A stretch of 64,000 bases of DNA, taken from the NCBI RefSeq assembly GCF_023101085.1, contig NZ_CP064703.1, positions 1,798,001 to 1,862,000 of the forward strand, in the 5' to 3' direction. Origin of the DNA: Bradyrhizobium sp. 170. Its GTDB lineage: Bacteria; Pseudomonadota; Alphaproteobacteria; Rhizobiales; Xanthobacteraceae. The notes under the pieces were generated by a model, which was not told the origin of the DNA, did no database searches, and saw nothing but the letters and a program-made list of their open reading frames with translations. Made by a program: the position numbers and the translations under genes. Within the stretch, counting starts at the first letter, position 1, and each line of letters opens with the position of its first letter. Positions 31,665-40,624 of the stretch are shown piece after piece.

Positions 31665-32001
31665 GGAAAACCTTGGGTAAGAAAGCTCTATGCCTATCCA
31701 TATTCAAGGTTATTTCTAAAAACTTCAATAAAGATTCAGGATCCCGGTCTGAATGCAAAGAAATTCGGCTATTTTTGCCTTTCTGGCATTGGGGAACGCA
31801 CTTGAAATGTTGCCCGGCCGCATAGCCAGCGTCTCGCCTTGGGGCAAGTGTTCTTATTTCTGCTCCTTAAACGCAGAGCCAAATGCGGATCTGGGCTGCA
31901 GCCCAGCCAATTGTGGCGGGCTCCCCTTACAACCGCGTCCTATGGAACTTACCTTTGCGGATTGCGCCACCGGTCGAATTTCCGGCTGAAGGACCACTCT
32001 C
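31665..32001. other. Intergenic stretch, no supported gene
   Basis: AT-rich sequence upstream of the Fic gene; it may hold its promoter, but no consensus is clear. Confidence 0.35.
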
Positions 32002-32671
32002 ATGCCTGCCGCAACCGCTTACGTCCTCCATGTTCCGGAGGGCCGGCGTGACATTATTCTGAGCTACGCCGAAGAAAACCGGCACGAGGCCACGCGGTAC
32101 GTCGCCGAACCCGTGCCGAGCTTTTCCTGCGGTAGCAACACGTTGGTCGTGCTGGCGTGCTTCGCGACGGCGCGATCACGCACATCGCCGACGGCCGAAA
32201 GGGCATGTCGGCGGGGACCGGGTTGGCCCGGCTCAACATGACCGAGTTGCAGAGATTGGAACGGCCCCTTCCATTGAAGAACTTGTCGGCCTGGTTCCCG
32301 CAAGACTCAGGGCCCCCTTCGTCGCATCCTCGGCATCGGCGGATTGCTGCCGCCGAAGACATTCGCGGCCGCGGTGGACGCATTGACGGCGCGCGATCCC
32401 AACCTGGCCGCAAGGCTGGCGCGGTTTTCGGAGAACCGCGCCCGGGCCATCCCGGGTCTGACATGGAAAGAAAGAGAAAATCTTGCCGTGCAAAAGGAAT
32501 CCCTGGGACTTGCACTTGCGACGCAGGGGTGCCGCGGGCTGAAATGCTCTCTTGGTCGGCGACGCCTGGAAGACCGGCTTCGTTCCTCGAAGGCTTGCCG
32601 GGGCGCACGCGTCCGCGAAGACGTGATGATCATCAAGGATTTCACATCCTTGCCCGGGTTCAAGCCGCTTT
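32002..32671 (+). pseudogene. Unknown gene of about 220 codons, several frameshifts
   Basis: Segments in alternating frames look coding and follow each other: MPAATAYVLHVPEGRRDIIL, then LRDGAITHIADGRKGMSAGT with LARLNMTELQRLE, then LPPKTFAAAVDALTARDPNL with LARFSENRARAIPG, then MLSWSATPGRPASFLEGLPG. I do not recognise the family. It ends where the porin fragment starts. Confidence 0.35.
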
Positions 32672-33180
32672 GGAATTCCCGATGGTCAGATCATCGTAGG
32701 AGCCGAGCAGCAATACTGGACATGGAAGCCCGGCGGGCCAGATAGAGTAGGAATCAACACAATTGCCTACTATCAGACGTTTTTCGGCAGGAAACTCGAA
32801 CTCAAAATGGGTTACCTCAGAAATCAAAATGAGTTCGCAGGCACAGTGGTCGGAGGGAACGCAGGAGTAAACGTTTTTGGACCCTCGTCGAACATCCTTT
32901 ACCAAGCAGACATGAGCAACAATCCGGCGCCGACGCCAGCTCTCAACCTGAAGTACAATTTTGATGCTCGCTTCTATAATAAGGTTTCAATCCAGCGCTC
33001 ACTCAGTCCAGACGGCCAATCTGCGCAGATAACAGAAAATCCCAGCGGCTTAAACTGGAGCACGCCCCAACGCGGGCATTCTTTTGCTTGATGAACCTCG
33101 CTATAAGAACAAAGCTGCTGGTGTCTATGGTGGGTTCTCTGTAATGTACGCTCCGACTGACTTGAATAAAGTCAGACAGT
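32672..33180 (+). pseudogene. OprB-type carbohydrate porin fragment
   Basis: The frame from about 32675 reads DGQIIVGAEQQYWTWKPGGP, then LELKMGYLRNQNEFAG, NILYQADMSNNPAPTPALNL and NPSGLNWSTPQRG, like the barrel strands of carbohydrate-selective porins of Bradyrhizobium. A shift near 33075 leads to LLLDEPRYKNKAAGVYGG. The signal peptide and N-terminal half are missing. Confidence 0.5.
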
Positions 33181-33411
33181 ATTTTGAGCCCGTCATAGAG
33201 CGGCATACGATGGTCGCCGTAGAGGCCATGATGGTCGCTCTCACGGTCATAGCGGCATTCATGGATCTCGTTGTCGTCCAGTGGTTAGGAAAGTCGCGTA
33301 AAAGTTCGCGTCGCGCGACAAGTCATTGGTCCATTTCTGCGTGGAGGCTCTCTCAAAGGAGACGTCCGAATCCTCGGAGCACAAAGCCGCGGTAATTGCG
33401 CCCGCGATGGG

Positions 33412-34044
33412 TTAGCGTCTAATCGTAAACTCCTTCGACGTTCGGCGATGTTCCCAGTTGGCGCGTTCAAGTTCGGGTCGATCAAACTCCAGCTGGGGAT
33501 AGCCCACGCAGAGATAGCCAATGAATTTCCAGGACTCCGGCACTTCAAGAATCTCGTAGATGCGATCCGGATTCAGGATCGACACCCAGCCTAGTCCGAT
33601 GCCTTCTGCGCGTGCAGCGAGCCACATGCAGCAGATGGCTGCGGCAACGGAATATTCGATAGTTTCCGGCATCGTTGCACGCCCGAGGCCATGACCGAGA
33701 TCGCTTGCCTTGTCCGCGAAAACGGCCAGATGACCCGGCGCCTCTTCGAGGCCGGCGAGCTTCAGGGTAGTGTACTGCGCGCCGCGTTCGCTTGAATAAG
33801 AATGCAGCGCATCGGCGTTGCAGGTCTTGAAGTCCTCGACTACAGCGCTGCGCCTCGCCTTGTCTTCGATGATGATGAAGCGCCAAGGCTGACTCAGGCC
33901 GACCGAAGGAGAAAGGCAGGCGATCTCAATGAGCCACTCCATGGCACCGCTCGGCAGAGGATCGTGACGAAAGCGCCGCACATCGCGGCGCCACACAAAG
34001 AGCTCGTGCAGTTGCCGGCGAAAAGTTTCGTCGAATGAGACCAT
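33412..34044 (-). CDS. bluB: 5,6-dimethylbenzimidazole synthase
   Basis: BluB cannibalises reduced FMN with oxygen to make 5,6-dimethylbenzimidazole, the lower ligand of cobalamin. The 210-residue nitroreductase-fold protein has FVWRRDVRRFRHDPLP, SPSVGLSQPWRFIII, GWVSILNPDRIYEIL and GYLCVGYPQ, all typical of BluB. Its ATG overlaps the cobV stop (TGATG), making it the last gene of cobU-cobV-bluB. B12 synthesis matters in bacteroids for ribonucleotide reductase and methionine synthase. Confidence 0.92.
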   Translation of the reverse strand: MVSFDETFRRQLHELFVWRRDVRRFRHDPLPSGAMEWLIEIACLSPSVGLSQPWRFIIIEDKARRSAVVEDFKTCNADALHSYSSERGAQYTTLKLAGLEEAPGHLAVFADKASDLGHGLGRATMPETIEYSVAAAICCMWLAARAEGIGLGWVSILNPDRIYEILEVPESWKFIGYLCVGYPQLEFDRPELERANWEHRRTSKEFTIRR

Positions 34045-34828
34045 CAGGGTCGCAGTTTCGTGTGGGGCAGGGCGGCCGCCATCAGCAAAATCGCGATCTC
34101 GCCAATCTGCTCAAACGCACCTAGTATATCACCTGTCTGTCCTCCGACCTGTCTTGTGGCAAGCCACGCCAGCATCAGCCCGACCAGTGACAGCAAAATC
34201 ACTCCGATCATCGCCTTGCTCGGCCCGAAACCGAAGATCAGGCAAAGAGCCCCAAGAGCAAATGCAAGGGCCGCACTTCGCCCCGGCGGTCGTCCGGCTC
34301 CGGCCGAAAGCCCGTCCGATCGCGCCGGCGGGATCAGCCACATGAAAGCGGGCAAGCCGGCGCGTGCCGCCGCATGTGCAACCGAAAGCGCAGCCGCAAT
34401 CGATTTTAGCCGATCGCTTCCAGCGCGCTCCATCGCAAGGTAAGGGATCCAATCAGCGCGCACGCGCCGTAAGTGCCGATCCGGCTATCCCGCATGATCT
34501 CGAGCTTTCTCTCGCGCGTCCGGCCGCCGCCGAAGCCGTCGGCGGTATCGGCAAAACCGTCCTCGTGCATTGCGCCGGTTAAAAGGACCGTGGCCGCCAG
34601 CGCCAGCATGGCGGCGGGCCCAGATGTCAAACCGACCTCGCGCGCGATCCAATAGACCGCAGCTCCTGTAATACCCACCAGCAGTCCGGCCATCGGCAAC
34701 GCCCAGCCCGCGCGGGCAACATCGCCATCGCTAACCGGCTTCGCCGGCCCGAAAGGCAGGATCGTGGAGAACGAGATGGCATTTCTCAGGTCAGTGACGA
34801 TGCCCCTGAGAAGCTTGAAATGATACAT
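34044..34828 (-). pseudogene. cobV: Adenosylcobinamide-GDP ribazoletransferase, frameshifted
   Basis: Two overlapping ORFs (34828-34406 and 34463-34044) are halves of CobV/CobS, the membrane enzyme that joins alpha-ribazole to adenosylcobinamide-GDP. The first contains [18 protein letters not shown] and [14 protein letters not shown]. The second contains AAALSVAHAAARAGLPAFM and ARSDGLSAGAGRP, followed by hydrophobic helices. The frame is lost around 34405-34425, where the first ends ALEAIG-stop and the second carries [11 protein letters not shown]. One base change in the CTAAAATCG run would join them. It is either a real break or a sequencing error; the neighbours are intact. Confidence 0.8.
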
Positions 34829-34862
34829 GTGTCTTCAGCCCTGTACCCAGAAACTAGCGGAG

Positions 34863-35366
34863 CTACTTTAGCTTCATCGGCAATCCTGCGACCACGAGTT
34901 CGACTTCGTCCGCAACGGAGGCAATCGTCTGGTTCAGGATACCTGCCGCGTCCCGGAATGCGCGCGCCAACGCATTGTCTGGTACGATGCCGAGCCCAAC
35001 CTCGTTCGTAACCATGATGACCGGGCTGCGTTGCCGGGCGAGCACGTCAGCGAGCAGCGAAGCCTCTTGCAACCAGTTCCGCTCCGCGTGGAGCAGGTTC
35101 GACAGCCAGAGCGTGAGACAATCGACCAGCCTTGCACCGCGGCCATCTGTTTCGACCAGCGCCTGCACGAGATCGAGCGGAACCTCGCGCTCGGTCCATT
35201 CCTTTCCTCGCCGCGCCCTATGCCTTGCTATTCGCTCGCCCATTTCTTTGTCGAGCGCCTCTGCCGTGGCAATATAGAAGGGTTGCCCCGAAAAGGCGCA
35301 GACGCGGACTTCTGCGCGTCGGCTTTTACCGGATCGGGCGCCGCCCGTGATGAGTATGATAGCCAT
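34863..35366 (-). CDS. cobU: Bifunctional adenosylcobinamide kinase/phosphate guanylyltransferase
   Basis: The enzyme (CobP in alphaproteobacteria) phosphorylates adenosylcobinamide and then attaches GMP, supplying the substrate of CobV. The 167-residue product has the P-loop ITGGARSGKSRRAE, the GTP-guanylation region IARHRARRGKEWTE with the expected His, DCLTLWLSNLL and VTNEVGLGIVP. ATG at 35366 follows a clear GGAGG. It is the first gene of the minus-strand cob operon and is divergent from cbiB. Confidence 0.93.
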   Translation of the reverse strand: MAIILITGGARSGKSRRAEVRVCAFSGQPFYIATAEALDKEMGERIARHRARRGKEWTEREVPLDLVQALVETDGRGARLVDCLTLWLSNLLHAERNWLQEASLLADVLARQRSPVIMVTNEVGLGIVPDNALARAFRDAAGILNQTIASVADEVELVVAGLPMKLK

Positions 35367-35490
35367 GACGTCCTCCGTTTAAGGCCAGCACTAATCACCA
35401 ATCTCTGACAAACACAAAGACGAATCAGGCGAAATGGGCTTGCCTTGATCCAGAATTCTTGTGCATCAGGACCCAGACGGGAGACGACGA

Positions 35491-36432
35491 ATGGGCTTTG
35501 CGGGAGCGATGGCGATGGCAATGATGGTGGACGCCTTGTTGGGCTGGCCCAATGGACTGTTCGCGCGCGTCGGTCATCCCGTCACCTGGCTCGGCAGGCT
35601 GATCAACATCCTCGATATTAGCCTTAACAGGACCATCGACCCTTCTGGAGTCCGGCGCATTGCTGGCGCAGCCGTAGCGACTTTCGTGATTGGAGTTTCG
35701 GCCGGCATTGGATGGGCAATCCAACTTGCGCTTGTCTTTGATTGGAGCCGCGTTGTGTTCCTGGGAATTCTCGCATGGCCCTTGGTTGCGCTGCGTTCTC
35801 TCTATGATCATGTGGCCGCTGTTGCTCACACCTTGCAATACGGTGATATCGCAGCCGCACGCTCGGCGGTCGCGCAGATCGTCGGACGCGATCCCGCAGC
35901 TCTCGATGAATCGGGCATTGCGCGCGCTGCCATCGAGAGCCTCGCCGAGAACGCTTCCGACGGCATTGTGGCGCCCGTGTTCTGGGGGGCGTTGTTCGGG
36001 CTGCCAGGCATCGTCGGTTACAAGGCGATCAATACACTCGATTCCATGATCGGCCATCGCACGATGCGCCACGAAGATTTCGGTTGGGCTGCCGCGCGCA
36101 TCGACGATCTCGCAAATTTCATACCAGCGCGTCTTACCGGCTTGCTGTTTGTGCTGCTGGCGGCGCGCCCTTCGAACTCGTTGTCTTGCATGGCGCGTGA
36201 TGCGAACCGTCACCGCTCGATCAATGCCGGCTGGCCGGAAGCAGCGATGGCCGGCGCGCTGGGCGTGCGGCTCAGTGGGCCGCGAGTCTATCACGGAAGC
36301 ATCGCCGACGAATCCTGGCTCAACGAGGGCGCACACGATCCGCTCGCCGCAGACATCCGGCAAGGGCTGATGCTCTATGTCCGCGCCATGGTTCTATTGG
36401 CCGGTGCGCTTGCGATTTTGGCTTTCGCATGA
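35491..36432 (+). CDS. cbiB: Adenosylcobinamide-phosphate synthase (CbiB/CobD), membrane protein
   Basis: CbiB attaches (R)-1-amino-2-propanol phosphate to adenosylcobyric acid. The product is 313 residues from ATG 35491 (MGFAGAMAMAMMVDALLG), chosen because GGGAGACGACGA precedes it; a GTG at 35461 would add 10 residues without a ribosome-binding site. Family motifs are RVGHPVTWLGRLI, ARAAIESLAENASDGIVAPV, NTLDSMIGHR and NAGWPEAAMAGALGVRL. Several membrane helices are evident. It overlaps the next gene by 4 bp. Confidence 0.92.
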   Translation: MGFAGAMAMAMMVDALLGWPNGLFARVGHPVTWLGRLINILDISLNRTIDPSGVRRIAGAAVATFVIGVSAGIGWAIQLALVFDWSRVVFLGILAWPLVALRSLYDHVAAVAHTLQYGDIAAARSAVAQIVGRDPAALDESGIARAAIESLAENASDGIVAPVFWGALFGLPGIVGYKAINTLDSMIGHRTMRHEDFGWAAARIDDLANFIPARLTGLLFVLLAARPSNSLSCMARDANRHRSINAGWPEAAMAGALGVRLSGPRVYHGSIADESWLNEGAHDPLAADIRQGLMLYVRAMVLLAGALAILAFA

Positions 36433-37409
36433 CGGAGAAGTCAATGCTCGAGCATGGAGGAAATCTCGATCTTGCCTTGCACCGCTTCGGCGGGCGCACG
36501 CAGGACTGGATCGACCTCTCAACCGGAATCAATCGGCGGCCCTATCCGGTGGGTGAGGTGGAGCCCAGGTCCTGGAGCGCGCTGCCTTCGCGATCCGATA
36601 TCGAATCCCTCCATCAGGCCGCGCGAGAGGCCTACGTCACCAAGGCACCAATCGTGGCGCTTGGTGGTGTACAAGCGGCCATCCAGTTGTTGCCAAGTCT
36701 TTCATCGCGCGGTCAGGCACGGATTCTTGCGCCGACTTATAACGAATATGCGGGGGTTCTTTCCGCTGCAGCCTGGGACGTGGTCGAGGTCTTTGATCTC
36801 GAGGGGCTGCTAGGAGCGGATATCGCCGTGATTGTCAATCCCAACAATCCAGACGGCCGATGCTTTGATCCAAGCGAACTGCTGGCGCTCTTGCCGCGCG
36901 TCGGTCGACTCGTCGTCGACGAGAGCTTCACTGATGCCGTTTCCGGCTTGTCGTTGGCCCCTGAGGCGGGACGCCCGGGGCTGTTAGTCCTGCGCTCGTT
37001 TGGAAAATTCTACGGGCTTGCGGGACTGCGCCTCGGTTTTGCGCTCGGCAGTGAGGCCGATGTCGCTGCGTTGGGGGCCATGGTCGGCCCGTGGCCCATT
37101 TCGGGTGCAGCGATTGTGATCGGACGGCGAGCCTTGCTGGATCGCGATTGGGCAAACGCGACCTCGACGCGTCTGGCGCGCGATTGCCTCCGCCTGGATG
37201 CTCAAGTGCAATCGCAGGGCTGGACATTGGCCGGCGGCACGCCGCTGTTCCGGCTGTATGAAACTGGTGACGCACGAGCGGCGCAGCAGAAGCTCGCGCG
37301 CCGCCAGATATGGTCGCGAATATTTGGGCAAAGGCCGGGATGGCTGCGGCTTGGCTTGCCGGGTAACGAGACGGAATGGGCGCGGTTTGCTGCCACAGTC
37401 TCGCTTTGA
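36429..37409 (+). CDS. cobC: Threonine-phosphate decarboxylase-like aminotransferase CobC
   Basis: This 326-residue class I/II PLP enzyme supplies the aminopropanol arm for CbiB (CobC of alphaproteobacteria, CobD of Salmonella). Motifs are LEHGGNLDLALHRFGG, WIDLSTGINRRPYP, VNPNNPDGR and the PLP-lysine site LRSFGKFYGLAGLRLGFALG. Its ATG overlaps the cbiB stop, so the pair that makes and uses the linker is translationally coupled. It is complete and of normal length. Confidence 0.9.
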   Translation: MTEKSMLEHGGNLDLALHRFGGRTQDWIDLSTGINRRPYPVGEVEPRSWSALPSRSDIESLHQAAREAYVTKAPIVALGGVQAAIQLLPSLSSRGQARILAPTYNEYAGVLSAAAWDVVEVFDLEGLLGADIAVIVNPNNPDGRCFDPSELLALLPRVGRLVVDESFTDAVSGLSLAPEAGRPGLLVLRSFGKFYGLAGLRLGFALGSEADVAALGAMVGPWPISGAAIVIGRRALLDRDWANATSTRLARDCLRLDAQVQSQGWTLAGGTPLFRLYETGDARAAQQKLARRQIWSRIFGQRPGWLRLGLPGNETEWARFAATVSL

Positions 37410-37419
37410 TCGCCGTTCC

Positions 37420-38046
37420 TCAGCGGGCAAGCGAAAGTAGGCCTTCGACATCAAGATGGGTATCGATGTAATCGGCAAGCGAATCGAGCGCGCTATCCAC
37501 CCTGGCGCGGTACTGCTGATCGGCGGCCGGAATGTTCAGTTGCGCCAGAAATGCCTTGCGAAAACTGTCGGAAGCGAACAGGCCGTGCAGATAGCTGCCG
37601 TACACGCGGCCGTCGCTGGATACCGCGCCTTCCGGCGCTCCGCCAAGCAAGGCAAAGGGCCGTGCACGATCCGGCCCGTCGGTATGCCCGATGTGAATCT
37701 CGTAAGCCTCGATCGGCCGGTTCGTCGCCGCGTGGACCGCCTTGACGCGGGTTAGAGTCTTGCTTGGCGTCATCACCGTCGTTACGTCGATGAGTCCGAG
37801 GCCTGGAGTTTCTCCGGCCGGTCCATCGATTCCCTCCGGATCCGTCACACGGCGTCCGAGCATCTGGTAACCGCCGCAGACGCCGAGCACATGGCCGCCG
37901 CGACGATGATGCGCAAGAAGATCGATGTCCCAGCCTTGGGCGCGCAGGAATGCGAGATCCCCGCGTGTCGACTTCGAGCCCGGCAGGATCACAAGCTTTG
38001 CATCGCCAGGGATTACCTCTCCAGGCCGCACCAGATGTTCAGCCAC
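37420..38046 (-). pseudogene. cobQ: Cobyric acid synthase, C-terminal fragment
   Basis: CobQ amidates adenosylcobyrinic diamide and normally has about 480 residues. Only the C-terminal glutaminase half is here, starting at [20 protein letters not shown], with the nucleophile region [13 protein letters not shown] and the His in [10 protein letters not shown]. The N-terminal synthetase domain is missing. Sequence homology ends at about 38040, exactly where a cobT fragment on the other strand begins, so a rearrangement removed both 5' parts. It is not expected to be functional as CobQ. Confidence 0.85.
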
Positions 38047-38177
38047 TATTCAATCTGGATCTTCGGCTCGGCGAGGGATCGGGCGCCGCGCTCGCATTGC
38101 CGATCCTGCGGCTTGCATGCGCCCTGCACAACGGCATGACGACCTTCGCGCAGGCCAAGGTTCCGAACCGCTCATAA
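38037..38177 (+). pseudogene. cobT: 3' stub of nicotinate-nucleotide--dimethylbenzimidazole phosphoribosyltransferase
   Basis: The plus strand encodes [20 protein letters not shown] and [19 protein letters not shown] followed by a stop at 38175-38177. This is the well-conserved C-terminus of CobT ([14 protein letters not shown]...). Only about 45 codons remain. CobT would make the alpha-ribazole phosphate that CobV uses, so a functional copy must lie elsewhere if this pathway works. Confidence 0.75.
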
Positions 38178-38747
38178 GGTGACATTCTGATTTACCGACA
38201 CAACCCGCCAATCGTCCCGCAGCCGATCAATTCGCGTAATGGACAGCGGATGGATAACGAAGCGCAAGGCTGCTTGCGGTGCGATGTCGAGCGCGGTGCA
38301 GAGTGCAGCGCGAATGGTGCCAGAATGAACGACGAGCGTTGCCAGACCGGGAGCTACCTTGCGAAGCCCGTGCCGAACCCTGGCAATTTGATCTTCGAAG
38401 CTTTCGCCGCCGGGTGGCCTTGAGCGAGCGGCATCCTTCCAGAACTGCGTGTAGCTTTCTCCTCCGCAAGCGGCGAGATCGTCGTGACGTCGGCCGGTCC
38501 AATCTCCGAAACTCTGCTCCATGAACTCAGGCACCGAGATCGGATCAAACCGGAGGGCACGCGCTGTATCGAGAGTTCGTTGAGACGGACTAGCATAGCT
38601 GAGGGCGTTCTGCGGCAAGCACCTACGCACGGCTTCCAAATGCGTCCGATCACCAAGATCGGCCGGAGCATCGGAAGGGTGAATCGTGCCTCCAGGGCAG
38701 TCGACAACCACATGCCGGACCAGCCAAAGGAAGGTCTCTCCCTGCAT
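38172..38747 (-). CDS. Histidine phosphatase family protein, probable alpha-ribazole phosphatase
   Basis: The 191-residue product has the phosphoglycerate mutase-like RHG-type motif [12 protein letters not shown] near the N-terminus, [20 protein letters not shown] and a second catalytic His in [14 protein letters not shown]. The location beside cob genes suggests the alpha-ribazole-5'-phosphate phosphatase of B12 assembly (CobC of Salmonella). The last three codons overlap the cobT stub. ATG 38747 follows TTTGGAGA. The cob role is inferred from context. Confidence 0.75.
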   Translation of the reverse strand: MQGETFLWLVRHVVVDCPGGTIHPSDAPADLGDRTHLEAVRRCLPQNALSYASPSQRTLDTARALRFDPISVPEFMEQSFGDWTGRRHDDLAACGGESYTQFWKDAARSRPPGGESFEDQIARVRHGLRKVAPGLATLVVHSGTIRAALCTALDIAPQAALRFVIHPLSITRIDRLRDDWRVVSVNQNVTL

Positions 38748-38920
38748 TCAAATATCTCCAAAGATGTGACGGTGGCCGTCGCGTGTAGGGCGCAAATGGC
38801 CAGCAGCAGACCGCCTTCAGTACCACGACGGACGAACGGCGCCATCCATGTTGACCAAGATCAATGGCGCTGCAGGTTTTTCTGATTATAATGGGTGATC
38901 TGGTCATTTGGAGCCACGGA

Positions 38921-39136
38921 ATGTCAGCAACTGAAATCGCAGCACGCCATTTCTCTGCCGCTATTGCGGATGGTACAGGCGCCGGCCACGCGACTGACAG
39001 CGTTTGTCGAGCGCTGCTCGGTCTGCTGGTCACAAAATATCTCGAGAGCCGGCCCGTTGCTGACGTTCAGTCGGAGCTGCGCTTTGTGGCCGACAATTGC
39101 GACCCCGCCACCGATTTTATGTTCATGCGGCCGTAG
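38921..39136 (+). CDS. Small hypothetical protein
   Basis: The 71-residue product starts MSATEIAARHFSAAIADGTG and ends FVADNCDPATDFMFMRP. GGAG at 38910-38913 supports the ATG at 38921 over the longer ORF from 38864. It is acidic in its second half, has no membrane segment, and I do not recognise the family. Confidence 0.4.
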   Translation: MSATEIAARHFSAAIADGTGAGHATDSVCRALLGLLVTKYLESRPVADVQSELRFVADNCDPATDFMFMRP

Positions 39137-39814
39137 TGAGCTGTTTCCTATAATGCGTCGCACTCAGCCCGTCATTGCGACCGTTGGCTCGTAATAACGA
39201 TGAGGTTTGGCGGGCGAGCCCACCAACAACAGGCAGGCGCGCCCACCATGTCGGCTGCCGCGCCAGCGAGACCGCGGGCGACAGTAGGATGAGCAGCGCC
39301 TGCGCGGCGAAGATCGCGGCCCGCCAGATAGAGGCAAGTCTCCGTCCCATCAGCCTGCCGTCGATGGCTCCTAACGCGGAGCCGAGCTGGCGGCCGCCAT
39401 AGCTCATCAGTGATCGCGAAGATGCGGCCGAGCAGGCGGCGTCACCGATTGCCGCAGCGTCGTCGCGAGATCACCCATCGGATCCCGCCCGCGCTGAGCA
39501 GGAAGAAGCTGAGGCCCCCGCGAGGAGCGGCGTCGGCACGATGGTGGTCAGCGCCATCACGGCTGGAGAGATGAATCCCGTCACTGGCTCGAGTCGATCA
39601 CGATGCCGAAGGCGAGCCGCTGCATCACCCGCGTAGCCGCGAGACCATACATCCCGAGCGTCACGCCGACGGCGGTCGCGGACATGTGGAGGTGCCGGAC
39701 CGCGGAGGACACGCAGACCGCCAGCAGCAGAGTGAGAGTGGAGTATTCGTGGGGAGCGTCGCACATTGGGTCCACCCGGTGATCCTGAATAGAGACTAGG
39801 CCGGCTTGGGACAA
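39123..39814 (-). pseudogene. Decayed membrane-protein (possibly transporter) remnant
   Basis: Minus-strand frames give hydrophobic pieces such as STLTLLLAVCVSSAV, VGVTLGMYGLA, RVMQRLAFGIVID and IWRAAIFAAQALLILLSPAV, spread over several frames. They look like one degraded multi-helix protein. The family is not identifiable; MFS is a guess. Confidence 0.25.
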
Positions 39815-40624
39815 CGGGGTTTGTACGCGTTCAGTGTTTGCCGCGACCGCGGCGATGCTGGGCGCCGTGGTTAGGGTCGATCAAGCTCAGACATAGCGGG
39901 GTCGTTTCCTTTTTGTCGACTGGTATGTCTGGCATCACGTGCTCGGTCTGGTGGACCAGTTGAGCGACGCCGAGCTCAATGCCGCCGCATCCACGCCGCT
40001 TGCGTTACTCATTTGGCGCTTCGGAAATAGTTCGCCGGAACAAAGATCTCATTCGGAAGTCGATCCGGAGCTTGCCGGTTTGGCCGAGCAGCCGAGCCCA
40101 ATTTCCGGGAGCAGGCCGAGGCAGACGAACGACTGGATCGTATCCAGGCGCTATCCTCCAGCCCTCTTTGCGGACGGCTGTTTCCATAATCCCACCAGCC
40201 GAGATCAATCAGGGTAGCAGATCAATGCCGCGCAAAATTCCCGTCAAGAAATTGACGTCGTGGCATCTTCATGCCGATCAACCTAAGTTCGAATTGTGGC
40301 GCGATCGGTATGATGGCGCAGAGCCGAGGACGGGCAAGAATAGAATATCGTTAAGCGGACTATTGAAATGCCTTGAACCTCACGTAGCGTCAGGTTGTAG
40401 CATGCAATCCTGATCAAAACTACACCGCGGTCGCGTCGATGGTGAATGGGTTCGGTCGACGGCTTCGCTGCGGCGTGAAAGGTAATATGGACTGAAGGGT
40501 TGTTTGCATCGACCCATCGCCGTGAAAGGCGCAATAGCGCGAGATTTGGAAGGTCCATATCACCGCATAGGCTGCGCAACGCCTAAGCGGCAATGCATGA
40601 AAAAAACAAGAGGGAGTAAACGTC
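39815..40624. other. Intergenic stretch upstream of dctA
   Basis: ORFs at 39939-40217 and 39979-40413 (plus) have no recognisable motif. The last 150 bp should contain the dctA promoter, but no sigma-54 (GG-N10-GC) pair stands out. Confidence 0.35.

Noticed and set aside
35367..35490. Possible cobalamin riboswitch before cbiB (GGGAGACGACG resembles part of a B12 box)
   Set aside because: The conserved B12-box context and upstream riboswitch elements are missing, and the GGGAGA serves as the ribosome-binding site.
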